Below, in pieces: positions 1 to 6,839 of a DNA stretch of 8,262 nt; position 1 is the first letter of the stretch; each line of letters opens with the position of its first letter. The DNA comes from Sediminibacterium sp. (lineage in GTDB: Bacteria > Bacteroidota > Bacteroidia > Chitinophagales > Chitinophagaceae): the NCBI GenBank assembly GCA_030832695.1, contig JAURIP010000059.1:1-8262 (forward strand). Reading direction: 5' to 3'. The notes below the pieces were generated by a model. That model did not search any database, was not told the origin of the DNA, and saw nothing but the letters and a program-made list of their open reading frames with translations. The position numbers were made by a program, and so were the translations under genes.

Positions 1-56
1 AAATCATCTTCAGATAAAACCGGTGTAAAAATCACCATTAATTCGTAATTGTTCAT
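1..56 (-). CDS. rpsF: 30S ribosomal protein S6, 5' fragment
   Basis: This is the first 18 complete codons of a minus-strand gene that continues past the left edge. The ATG is at 56-54 and the translation reads MNNYELMVIFTPVLSEDD. This matches the start of Bacteroidota S6, whose typical form is M-N-x-Y-E-x-x-x-I-x-T-P-V-L-S. S6 binds 16S rRNA together with S18 in the platform of the small subunit. In this phylum rpsF is usually followed by rpsR and rplI, which would lie outside the window. The gene follows the EEP gene on the same strand after a 98-nt spacer. The call rests on 18 residues only, but their pattern is distinctive. An opposing plus-strand frame over the same bases also stays open to a stop at 46-48, and I reject it. 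Confidence 0.85.
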   Translation of the reverse strand, partial: MNNYELMVIFTPVLSEDD

Positions 57-79
57 TACTTGAATTTATTGGTTAAATA

Positions 80-95
80 ATTGGGTTTTCCCAAT
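80..95 (-). other. hairpin in rpsF leader
   Basis: A perfect inverted repeat, ATTGGG-AAAA-CCCAAT on the minus strand, has a 6-bp stem and a 4-nt loop. It is followed by an AU-rich but not U-run tail (TATTTAACC). It could be a leader structure controlling rpsF translation or a weak terminator of the EEP transcript. The missing U tract makes the terminator reading less likely. Confidence 0.4.
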
Positions 96-118
96 GGACA
101 TCCTGATTGCTCGGAATG

Positions 119-136
119 AATCTGCCAAAACAGATT
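119..136 (-). other. hairpin downstream of the EEP gene
   Basis: A perfect inverted repeat, AATCTG-TTTTGG-CAGATT on the minus strand, has a 6-bp stem and a 6-nt loop. It begins 18 nt after the EEP stop codon. The position suits a 3'-end structure for the EEP mRNA, but no U run follows, so intrinsic termination is not well supported. G-U pairs could extend the base by two positions. Confidence 0.35.
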
Positions 137-154
137 TGGGAGGGCGAAGGTAGG

Positions 155-1315
155 CTATTTTAAAGGTTTTTCGGTATTTTTTGCCTTAAAAATTATGACT
201 GCGGGATAGTGATCGCTATAGCCTCCGTTAAATTCATCCCCATTCCAGGTTCTTTTGGGGTAGCCCTGGTATTTTCCATCCTGCTGAGTCAAGGCAGCGC
301 TTCTGTATATTATTGATTTACAATAGATTAGTTCAAAATAAGCATTTGAGCTAGCGGGTATATAAGTAGGATGCTGGCTATTTATATTGGTTACAGCAGT
401 CTGGGCATTGCTCGTATCCGGCGCTTTCTGTGATCGGCTCTCTTGTTTTTCTTGCTCCATTGGCCAATTGGCATTCAGCAAAATTTGATCAAATAAACTC
501 CAACTATCCCGATAGGCCATACTCCCCATGCCCCTATTAAATAATTTTAAAAAGGGATTGTACATTTTTAAGTGTTTCAAACTTTTGTTATTGGGGTTGT
601 CATTAAAATCGCCCATTACTATAATTTTTGCTTTTGGATCTCGGTTTTCAATACTGTCCATAATTCTTTTACAAACAGTGGCAGCCCAAATTCTCTTTTC
701 TGCCGATGCGTTTTCACCCCCGCGCCTACTAGGCCAATGGTTCACTAATATATGCACCCATGTTTTATTAAGTTCCCCATGCACATATAATATATCCCTT
801 GTGGCATATGTGTTAAAATGGGTTGCATCGGTTAAACTATAACTACGGTATTGGTAGGGTTTGAAATGAGTGGGCTGATACATTAATGCTACATCAATGC
901 CTCTGCTATCTTTTGAATCAAAATGGATAAATTGATAATTATATTTTTTGATCATAGGATCTTCGGCTAGTTTTTTTAAAACTATTTTATTTTCAATTTC
1001 TGCGATACCTAATAATGCAATCCCATTGGCATTATTTATTTTTCCAATACCAGCAATTACCAAAGCCAAGTGCGCCGACTTGTTATTATAGCGCATGCTA
1101 TTATATCCTTTCGCGCTATTGGGTAAAAATTCTTCATCTGCAACATTTATTTGATTCGTAGTGTCATAATAATTTTCAAAATTATAAAAGCCAACAATAA
1201 TGCTATGCGTATTGCTTGTGCTTTGCGCTTTTGTTAAAATGGGTAAGATGATCAATGTTAAAATGGTAAAACACATTAACCAAAACATACGAATACTGAA
1301 TTTTATTTTTTTCAT
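155..1315 (-). CDS. exported endonuclease/exonuclease/phosphatase (EEP) family protein
   Basis: A 386-residue protein of the metal-dependent EEP superfamily (DNase I / exonuclease III fold), likely hydrolysing phosphodiester or phosphomonoester bonds outside the cytoplasm. The substrate cannot be told from sequence. Residues 1-31 form a signal peptide (basic start, hydrophobic core, end TKAQ). Family motifs appear in order: YNFEN at 44-48, the metal-ligand glutamate in GIAEIEN (E106), SRGIDVALMY at 137-146, NHWPS at 192-196 (H193), GDFND at 235-239 (D236, N238) and YSDHYP at 366-371 (D368, H369). All expected catalytic positions are present. A polar segment at about 285-326 lies between DQILLN and the last strands and looks like an insertion. 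I chose the ATG at 1315-1313, which follows an A-rich stretch and leads directly into the signal peptide; a longer frame would need a TTG at 1342. It is divergent from the barrel gene and upstream of rpsF on the same strand. Confidence 0.88.
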   Translation of the reverse strand: MKKIKFSIRMFWLMCFTILTLIILPILTKAQSTSNTHSIIVGFYNFENYYDTTNQINVADEEFLPNSAKGYNSMRYNNKSAHLALVIAGIGKINNANGIALLGIAEIENKIVLKKLAEDPMIKKYNYQFIHFDSKDSRGIDVALMYQPTHFKPYQYRSYSLTDATHFNTYATRDILYVHGELNKTWVHILVNHWPSRRGGENASAEKRIWAATVCKRIMDSIENRDPKAKIIVMGDFNDNPNNKSLKHLKMYNPFLKLFNRGMGSMAYRDSWSLFDQILLNANWPMEQEKQESRSQKAPDTSNAQTAVTNINSQHPTYIPASSNAYFELIYCKSIIYRSAALTQQDGKYQGYPKRTWNGDEFNGGYSDHYPAVIIFKAKNTEKPLK

Positions 1316-1436
1316 GATTTTATTTTTCTTTTCAACAGGCAATCAAGGTTTATTTATTTGTATTTGATTGCGTATTTACCGCAAACATTTGCTTTGTTGA
1401 TTTATTCATATTGTGATTTCAATAAAAGTTCCATCA
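1316..1436. promoter_or_regulatory. divergent intergenic region
   Basis: These 121 bp separate the EEP gene (minus) from the barrel/DUF5689 genes (plus), so promoters for both directions should lie here. The minus-strand start is preceded by an A-rich tract (AAAAGAAAAATAAAA), and the plus start by AATAAAAG. Both are typical of Bacteroidota, which rarely use strong Shine-Dalgarno sites. I see no operator-like long palindrome and no riboswitch. Confidence 0.5.
1363..1391 (+). promoter_or_regulatory. candidate Bacteroidota-type promoter for the barrel operon
   Basis: TTTG at 1363-1366 and AACATTTG at 1384-1391 are separated by 17 bp. The Bacteroidota housekeeping promoter has a -33 TTTG (or TTG) and a -7 TAnnTTTG with a spacer of roughly 17-23 bp; this site differs from the -7 consensus at one base. 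Transcription would begin near 1398, giving a leader of about 40 nt before the ATG at 1437. Short motifs like these occur by chance in AT-rich DNA, so this is a candidate only. Confidence 0.35.
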
Positions 1437-3890
1437 ATGAGCCATCGATTTTGTCGCATCTTATATTTTATCATATTGCTTTATCTGCATCAGCCAATCT
1501 TGGCACAGGAGGAGGAGGCCAAAGAAAATATAGGTTTGCAAAACAGGGAGACGCTGATAGAATTTAGCGCCAATTGGGTACCTTCTTTACTGTCGGCATC
1601 TTCCTTGCCTATCTATAATTTATCGCAGTTTAATGGATTTGTTTTTAGTTGGGTACCGCGAGGGCAGTCGTCCAATAGGGGTAGTTATATTGATGGGATT
1701 AATTGGCAAAGTAAAATTGGTGCCTGGGATTCATTTAATAGTTATGCAGCCTTGTACAAGGCATTTCACTCCATTGATATGGTTTCAAATTTTGAATACT
1801 CAAAATTGGGTTTTGGCAATCCTAGTTCGGTCAATTATTTGACAGGGAACACCCGCTTTTTAAAAAAAGCAGTTACCGTAGCAACGCGATTTTCAAATAG
1901 CTCCTTTGTATACGAAGGACAATTGCAACTGAACAGCGGACCCCTTAAAAAACAGCGATGGTCCTATCAGTTCAATGCAGTTTTTCAGCAAGCGCCCATG
2001 GGTTTAATTCCGAATGGCTTTAAAAAATTGACGGGCATTGCCTTTAGTATTGATAAGCAATTAAAATTGGCGCAATCTATTGGAATGACTATTTGGTGGG
2101 ATCATGTTGCCCAAGGAAAAATGGCGCCATCCGTACAAGAGGCCTTTGATTTGTCATTACAGCGTAATTATAATCCAAGTTGGGGTTGGTATAAGGGCAA
2201 GCCCTTATACCCAAATCAAAAAAGTAGCGATGTTCCGGTGACTTATTTCAGGTATGAAAAAAAATGGCGTGAAAAAGCAATACTACATATGCAAATGGGT
2301 TTTGCGGTAGGGGTGCAAAAAAAATACCAAATGGATTGGACCAAAACTTTGGATCCGCGACCAGACTATTATAAATATTTGCCGAGTTATAGTAAGGATA
2401 GTTCCTTAAGAAAAAAATTATTGAATTGGTTTGCATCTAATCCGCAAGCGCTACAAATTGATTTTGATCATTTGGAAAAAATTAACCAATCGAATGCCAC
2501 ACACCAATCCTTTTATATCATTAATACCAAAGTGGCTAAGGTGCAGTTATTGCGATTGTCTATGCGATTACAATACCAATTCCCTTTGGAATGGTCGGGT
2601 CAAATTGGTTTGCACGCCGCTAAGGATGTCATCAGAAATTATAATGTCATTGAAAATCTTTTGGGCGGGAATTATTTTCTTAATTATAATGGATGGGTGG
2701 ATGATAATGGATCGACGTCTAATTTTCAAAATGAAATTAGGCGGCCAGACCAAAAAATAAAAGCAGGTCAAACTTGGGGTGGTGATTATGCGTTACAAAA
2801 TACACAATTACAATTATGGGGGCAACTCCATAAACAAATGGCAAAATATGAATTTGGTTTTTCTTTAAAATTCGAAGACAATCGTTTTAATCGAACGGGC
2901 TATAATCAAAATGGATTATTCCCAAGGCAATCACTAGGAGCCTCTTCCTTATTATCATTTCCTTCCTATGGATTGAAGGCCCAATATTTATATAAGTTTT
3001 CCGGTCGGTTTTATGCAAAAACAATTTTGTTCCAACAAGCGAATGCGCCTAATGCAAGTGATATTTATTTAGACCCAGCAGTTCATCTAAATACCGCCAG
3101 TTTTATTTTGCCTGCATTGCATCGGGGGATCGATCTTGCTTTGTTTTATAGGGGTGTGTACACTAAAATGAATGCGGCCATTTTTTGGCAATCTATTGAA
3201 AACGCCAATGAAAAAAACTTATTTTACCATGATCATTTTTTTGCTTTTGTATATGGTATGTTAGGACAAATGAAAACCATACATAAGGGAGTTGAGTTGG
3301 GTATGGATACACAGTTTGGCGGGCCATTGCAAGTGTCCGCCGTAAGTAGCTTTGGTAGCTACCTTATTGCAAATAACCCATTGTATGAAATCAGACTGGC
3401 GAACGATTTATACAAAGTGGAGTCAGGGGTACTCCAATTGCAAGGACTGCCTGCCAGCTCCAATCCACAATGGGTGCAAGCAATTTCAGTAGAATACCAG
3501 CCTGATTATTCAAGTAGGATTTCCATTACGGGTGTGTATTCAATGAAAAGGTCTATTGATTACAATTATTTTAGGCGTTCTATGTTATTGAAAAACCAAA
3601 TCAACAATGAAGCGCATTGGAATTTGATTCAATCCGAAAATTACTTACCCAATCAATGGGTATTTAATGTATTTATGTCTAAGCAATATGTGTTTAGCTT
3701 AAAAAACAGCAAACAGCAAATCAGATTTAGCGCGAGCATAAGAAATGTATTGAATACATTAATTCCTCTTTTTTCATTTGAACAATCTAGGTTTGATTAC
3801 ACCTCATTTCGGCTTGAAAAATTTCCATTAAAATATATGTATGACCAAGGAACTACCTATGCTTTAGGGGCGCAATTACAAATTCAATAA
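1437..3890 (+). CDS. TonB-dependent receptor-like outer-membrane beta-barrel, short N-terminus
   Basis: An 817-residue predicted outer-membrane protein. Residues 1-24 are a signal peptide ending ILAQ. Residues about 47-125 resemble the plug of Bacteroidota TonB-dependent receptors, including VPSLLSAS, a PRG turn (74-76) and YIDGINW (84-90). The remainder is rich in alternating aromatic/hydrophobic strands as in a 22-stranded barrel. Family landmarks include NYNPSWGW, the DPRPDYYKYLPSY segment (306-318), NVLNTLIP near the end and the following EQSRFDYT. The carboxypeptidase-regulatory-like domain (about 80-100 residues) that normally precedes the plug is absent, and I find no convincing TonB box. 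The start chosen is the ATG at 1437, which gives a compact signal peptide; a GTG at 1413 would add eight residues. The DUF5689 gene follows after 42 bp. The role is probably uptake or surface display of the module's substrate; the ligand is unknown. Confidence 0.8.
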   Translation: MSHRFCRILYFIILLYLHQPILAQEEEAKENIGLQNRETLIEFSANWVPSLLSASSLPIYNLSQFNGFVFSWVPRGQSSNRGSYIDGINWQSKIGAWDSFNSYAALYKAFHSIDMVSNFEYSKLGFGNPSSVNYLTGNTRFLKKAVTVATRFSNSSFVYEGQLQLNSGPLKKQRWSYQFNAVFQQAPMGLIPNGFKKLTGIAFSIDKQLKLAQSIGMTIWWDHVAQGKMAPSVQEAFDLSLQRNYNPSWGWYKGKPLYPNQKSSDVPVTYFRYEKKWREKAILHMQMGFAVGVQKKYQMDWTKTLDPRPDYYKYLPSYSKDSSLRKKLLNWFASNPQALQIDFDHLEKINQSNATHQSFYIINTKVAKVQLLRLSMRLQYQFPLEWSGQIGLHAAKDVIRNYNVIENLLGGNYFLNYNGWVDDNGSTSNFQNEIRRPDQKIKAGQTWGGDYALQNTQLQLWGQLHKQMAKYEFGFSLKFEDNRFNRTGYNQNGLFPRQSLGASSLLSFPSYGLKAQYLYKFSGRFYAKTILFQQANAPNASDIYLDPAVHLNTASFILPALHRGIDLALFYRGVYTKMNAAIFWQSIENANEKNLFYHDHFFAFVYGMLGQMKTIHKGVELGMDTQFGGPLQVSAVSSFGSYLIANNPLYEIRLANDLYKVESGVLQLQGLPASSNPQWVQAISVEYQPDYSSRISITGVYSMKRSIDYNYFRRSMLLKNQINNEAHWNLIQSENYLPNQWVFNVFMSKQYVFSLKNSKQQIRFSASIRNVLNTLIPLFSFEQSRFDYTSFRLEKFPLKYMYDQGTTYALGAQLQIQ

Positions 3891-3932
3891 ATCTTTTATT
3901 AGTCACATTTTTATTCATCCAAAACATTTTTT

Positions 3933-4778
3933 ATGAAAAATCAAAATCGCTACCATTCATTTTTTTATTTATTATTCTTTGTGGGCATGATGTTATTTTC
4001 AGCCTGCTTAAAAAAAACGGCGTACGCTGAAAAAGTAATAGGCATTTCATCAGACACTTTAATCACTATAAAAAATTTAAGAAAATTACATATCAATAAT
4101 CGGGTGGAGCCAATCACAAAATCATGGGTGATAGAAGGGGTGGTAGTGGGCAATGATGAGCACGATAATATTTATAAGTCAATCATTATTCAAGACAGCA
4201 CTGCGGGAATTGTTTTGTTATTGGATGGAACTAGTTTATATCAAAATTATCCGGTAGGTGCTTTTTTACGCGTGCGTATTCAAAATTTATTTTTAACTGA
4301 TTACCGTAAAATGCAACAATTGGTGGCAGGGGTGGACACCTCCAATGGAACTCTAGTTACTGGAGGTATACCGGTACCCTTGTTTGAAAAACATATTACC
4401 ACGCTGTATGATCATTATAAAATTATTCCAATAGAAGTTGCTTTTAAAAACCTAGGAGATTCATTACAGGGGCGATTAATTAAAATAATGAATGTTGAAT
4501 TTTCGGCAACAGATACGGGGCAAACTTATGCGGATTATAAAAATAAAATAGGGGCCAGCAAGGCTTTGAAATTTTGTACGGGGGGCACCATTTATTTGCG
4601 GTCCAGCGGCTATGCCGATTTTGCCGGTATTGCCACCCCCACTGGAAATGGATCCGTTATTGGGATATATTCGGTGTACAATAGTGAAAAGCAATTAATG
4701 ATTCGTGACACAAGTGACATTTTGTTAAAAAATAAGCGTTGTACTGGGGCAGCCTGGCTGCAAAATTTACCTCGATAG
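3933..4778 (+). CDS. DUF5689 domain lipoprotein, OB-fold-like
   Basis: A 281-residue exported protein. The N-terminus (hydrophobic residues 9-24, then FSAC with C25) is a lipoprotein signal; the F at -3 is a slightly unusual lipobox residue. No acidic surface-export stretch follows the cysteine (CLKKTAYAEK), so inner-face or surface location is undecided. Residues about 64-134 match the DUF5689 pattern: WVIEGVVVGND, then NIYKSIIIQDSTAGIVLLL, then YPVGAFLRVRIQNLFLTDYRKMQQL. This strand order resembles OB-folds. A second similar half runs from about 178 to 265 (GRLIKIMNVEF, IYLRSSGYADFA, NGSVIGIYSVYN). The gene lies 42 bp after the barrel gene with no terminator between, so co-transcription is likely. 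DUF5689 proteins have no firmly established biochemical role; nucleic-acid or carbohydrate binding is conceivable from the fold. The start is the only good ATG before the signal peptide. Confidence 0.82.
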   Translation: MKNQNRYHSFFYLLFFVGMMLFSACLKKTAYAEKVIGISSDTLITIKNLRKLHINNRVEPITKSWVIEGVVVGNDEHDNIYKSIIIQDSTAGIVLLLDGTSLYQNYPVGAFLRVRIQNLFLTDYRKMQQLVAGVDTSNGTLVTGGIPVPLFEKHITTLYDHYKIIPIEVAFKNLGDSLQGRLIKIMNVEFSATDTGQTYADYKNKIGASKALKFCTGGTIYLRSSGYADFAGIATPTGNGSVIGIYSVYNSEKQLMIRDTSDILLKNKRCTGAAWLQNLPR

Positions 4779-4853
4779 GCTTGATGAAAGACAGTCTGTC
4801 AGCATTTGCTTTTTGGTATTTTCTTTGCTATTCAATAGGTAAATGTAATAATT

Positions 4854-6728
4854 ATGCAAAAAGGTCAAATAAGGGTTCAAACGGAGAACATCTTCCCAAT
4901 TATTAAGAAGTTTCTTTATAGCGATCACGAGATATTTTTAAGAGAGTTAGTGAGTAATGCAGTAGATGCTTCTCAAAAATTGAAAACTTTGAGTGGCAAG
5001 GGGGAAGTGAAAGGAACCATTGGGGATTTGAGGGTAGATGTTGTTTTAGATGCCAAGGAAAAAACTTTATCCATTATTGATAATGGTATTGGGATGTCAA
5101 GCGCCGAAGTGGACAAGTATATTAATCAAGTGGCATTTAGTGGCGCTGAGGAGTTTGTGACTAAATACAAGGACACAAGCATCATTGGTCATTTTGGTTT
5201 AGGTTTTTATAGCTCATTTATGGTGAGTGATAAGGTAGATATTTATAGTAAAAGTCATACAGATACGCCTGGTGTATTTTGGAGTTGTGATGGCAGTACC
5301 GAATATGAATTGTATGAAGTAGATTATAGTTCAAGAGGTACAAAAATTGTTTTGCATATCAATGAGGAAAGTGCTGAATTCTTGGATCCGCATCGTGTGA
5401 AGTCAATTTTAGACAGATTTTGTAAATTTTTGCCGGTAGCTATTTATTTCACGGATGTAAATGCCGAGAAGAAAGAAGCGACAAAGGAAGAAGGTAAAGC
5501 AGAAGTAGTAGAGATTGAAAAGTCAATCAATAATACCAATCCAATTTGGGTGCGTAAACCAGCGGATCTAACCAAAGAAGATTATGAGAAGTTTTATAAG
5601 GAGTTGTATCCATTTGGAGAAACCCCTTTATTTTGGATTCATTTAAATGTGGACTATCCATTTAATTTAACGGGCGTATTGTATTTCCCTAAAATCAAAC
5701 AAAGTTTTGAAATTCAGAAGGATAAAATTCAACTATACTGTAACCAAGTTTTTGTAACAGATGAGGTAAAGGACATTGTTCCTGAATTTTTAATGTTATT
5801 ACACGGGGTCATTGATAGTCCAGACATTCCATTAAATGTAAGTCGTAGTTATTTACAAGGGGATCCGAATGTGAAAAAAATTAACGCACACATTACCAAA
5901 AAAGTAGCGGATAAATTAGAAGAAATATTCAATAGCGAACGTAAGTCATTTGAAGAAAAGTGGGAAAGCTTAGGTTTGTTTGTGAAGTATGGTATGATTA
6001 CAGACGATAAGTTTTTGGAAAAAGCGAATAAGTTTTTGATCATGGAAGATGCTGCAAGCGCAGGCACTTTTTACACTTTGGATGAATATAAAACGACTAC
6101 TGCTGCAACACAAAAAAATAAGGAGGGTAAGCAAGTATTACTATACACCACCAATCCAGTGCAACAGGATGCTTTTATTCAAGCTGCAGTAGCAAAAGGA
6201 TATAAAGTGGTTAAGTTGGAAACCATGGTTGACGCTGCCTTCATTAATAATGTGGAGATGAAATGGGAAGGCGTGCAGTTTGTTCGTGTAGATGCAGATG
6301 TGGTTGATAATTTAATTGATAAACAAGAAAACGTAGATTCTATATTGTCAAAAGAGGAAGTGGAGCAAGCCAAAAAATTATTTGAATTCCAAGTACCTGA
6401 AATCACATTAACAGTAGAAGTGAAAGGCTTAAGCCAGGATGCGGCACCGATTGTTGCAACACGCCCTGAGTTTATGCGTCGGATGAAAGATATGGCAGGT
6501 ATGGGCGGCGGCGGAATGACTGCATTTTATGCACAGATGCCAGATGAAGTTCATTTAACAGTGAATGGTAATCACCCCATTTTTCAAACCTTATTAAAGG
6601 AGTCGGATGTAGATAAGCAACAAAAGCAAGCGCGTAATTTAGCCGACTTGGCATTGCTTTCACAAGGTTTGCTAAAAGGAGCCGAGTTAACCAACTTTAT
6701 AAATAGAAGCGTTGATTTATTGAAGTAA
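4854..6728 (+). CDS. htpG: Hsp90-family molecular chaperone HtpG
   Basis: A 624-residue cytoplasmic ATP-dependent chaperone, full length (the E. coli protein is also 624 residues). The N-terminal GHKL ATPase domain (about 1-200) shows FLRELVSNAVDA with the catalytic glutamate E31 and the Mg-binding N35, the nucleotide-binding D76 in DNGIGM, and the glycine-rich lid hinge GHFGLGFYS at 112-120. A short charged linker (about 204-223, rich in K and E) is followed by the middle domain, which includes NVSRSYLQ with the ATP-contacting arginine R331. The C-terminal dimerisation domain ends SVDLLK, without the eukaryotic MEEVD tail, as expected for bacteria. The lid segment reads QVAFSGAEEF where E. 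coli-type proteins have TIAKSGTKEF-like sequence. The 75-bp upstream gap shows no CIRCE element and no convincing promoter. It converges on recJ. Confidence 0.98.
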   Translation: MQKGQIRVQTENIFPIIKKFLYSDHEIFLRELVSNAVDASQKLKTLSGKGEVKGTIGDLRVDVVLDAKEKTLSIIDNGIGMSSAEVDKYINQVAFSGAEEFVTKYKDTSIIGHFGLGFYSSFMVSDKVDIYSKSHTDTPGVFWSCDGSTEYELYEVDYSSRGTKIVLHINEESAEFLDPHRVKSILDRFCKFLPVAIYFTDVNAEKKEATKEEGKAEVVEIEKSINNTNPIWVRKPADLTKEDYEKFYKELYPFGETPLFWIHLNVDYPFNLTGVLYFPKIKQSFEIQKDKIQLYCNQVFVTDEVKDIVPEFLMLLHGVIDSPDIPLNVSRSYLQGDPNVKKINAHITKKVADKLEEIFNSERKSFEEKWESLGLFVKYGMITDDKFLEKANKFLIMEDAASAGTFYTLDEYKTTTAATQKNKEGKQVLLYTTNPVQQDAFIQAAVAKGYKVVKLETMVDAAFINNVEMKWEGVQFVRVDADVVDNLIDKQENVDSILSKEEVEQAKKLFEFQVPEITLTVEVKGLSQDAAPIVATRPEFMRRMKDMAGMGGGGMTAFYAQMPDEVHLTVNGNHPIFQTLLKESDVDKQQKQARNLADLALLSQGLLKGAELTNFINRSVDLLK

Positions 6729-6783
6729 TATTTTTTTTTCGCAAGTATTTTATTACTGCAATTTTAATATTAAGAAAATAGGG

Positions 6784-6817
6784 TAAAGCGAAGTAGTTTA
6801 AATATTACTTCGCTTTA
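6784..6817. terminator. bidirectional intrinsic terminator between htpG and recJ
   Basis: A perfect 12-bp inverted repeat (arms 6784-6795 and 6806-6817, core AAAGCGAAGTA / TACTTCGCTTT) surrounds a 10-nt AT-rich loop. On the plus strand it is followed by TTATTTTATATAA. On the minus strand the arm ends in UUUA and is followed by CCCTATTTTCTT. It lies midway between two convergent stop codons, so it probably ends both transcripts; the htpG direction has the better U-rich tail. Confidence 0.8.
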
Positions 6818-6839
6818 TTATTTTATATAAGTGGGGTAG

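Larger units (their letters stand above)
57..154 (-). promoter_or_regulatory. rpsF leader / EEP-rpsF intergenic region with two hairpins
   Basis: Read on the minus strand, this 98-nt spacer runs from the EEP stop codon to the rpsF ATG. It contains two perfect 6-bp hairpins, at 136-119 and 95-80. The second ends 23 nt before the start codon. A further CCAAT (minus strand, 72-68) could pair with the ATTGG of the second hairpin, so alternative folds are possible. Leaders of rpsF in many bacteria bind the S6:S18 complex for autoregulation, and this stretch is where such an element would sit. I cannot match it to the known motif by eye, and I see no convincing Bacteroidota promoter (TTTG...TAnnTTTG) inside it. 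Confidence 0.35.

Noticed and set aside
1..48. Plus-strand open frame ending in TAA at 46-48, resembling a protein C-terminus.
   Set aside because: The opposite strand over the same bases reads as a clean ribosomal S6 start with ATG; 15 residues on the plus strand match nothing I recognise.
528..842. 104-residue plus-strand frame opposite the EEP gene.
   Set aside because: It lies wholly antisense to a gene with intact catalytic motifs and has no recognisable domain or start context.
1313..1342. Longer EEP start at TTG 1342 giving nine extra residues.
   Set aside because: It is a non-ATG codon and would put charged residues (EKKNK) before a signal peptide that begins naturally at the ATG at 1315.
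1413..1436. Longer barrel start at GTG 1413.
   Set aside because: The ATG at 1437 gives a standard signal peptide and a better upstream A-rich stretch; the extra eight residues add nothing recognisable.
2431..2771. Overlapping open frames on both strands inside the barrel gene.
   Set aside because: They are shadows of the barrel coding frame; the composition is unlike a real protein and there are no domain motifs.
4790..4815. Small inverted repeats (GACA-GTC-TGTC and AGC-ATTT-GCT followed by T5) after the DUF5689 gene, as a possible terminator.
   Set aside because: Stems of 3-4 bp are too weak to support an intrinsic terminator call.
4820..4827. TTTCTTTG as a -7 promoter element for htpG.
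   Set aside because: It has one mismatch to TAnnTTTG, but no TTG lies at a suitable upstream spacing.
6724..6757. 7-bp inverted repeat (AGTAATA / TATTACT) with a T9 run just after the htpG stop.
   Set aside because: The repeat is all but one base-pair A-T with a 20-nt spacer, and the T run lies inside the loop rather than after the stem; the GC-containing hairpin at 6784-6817 is the better terminator.
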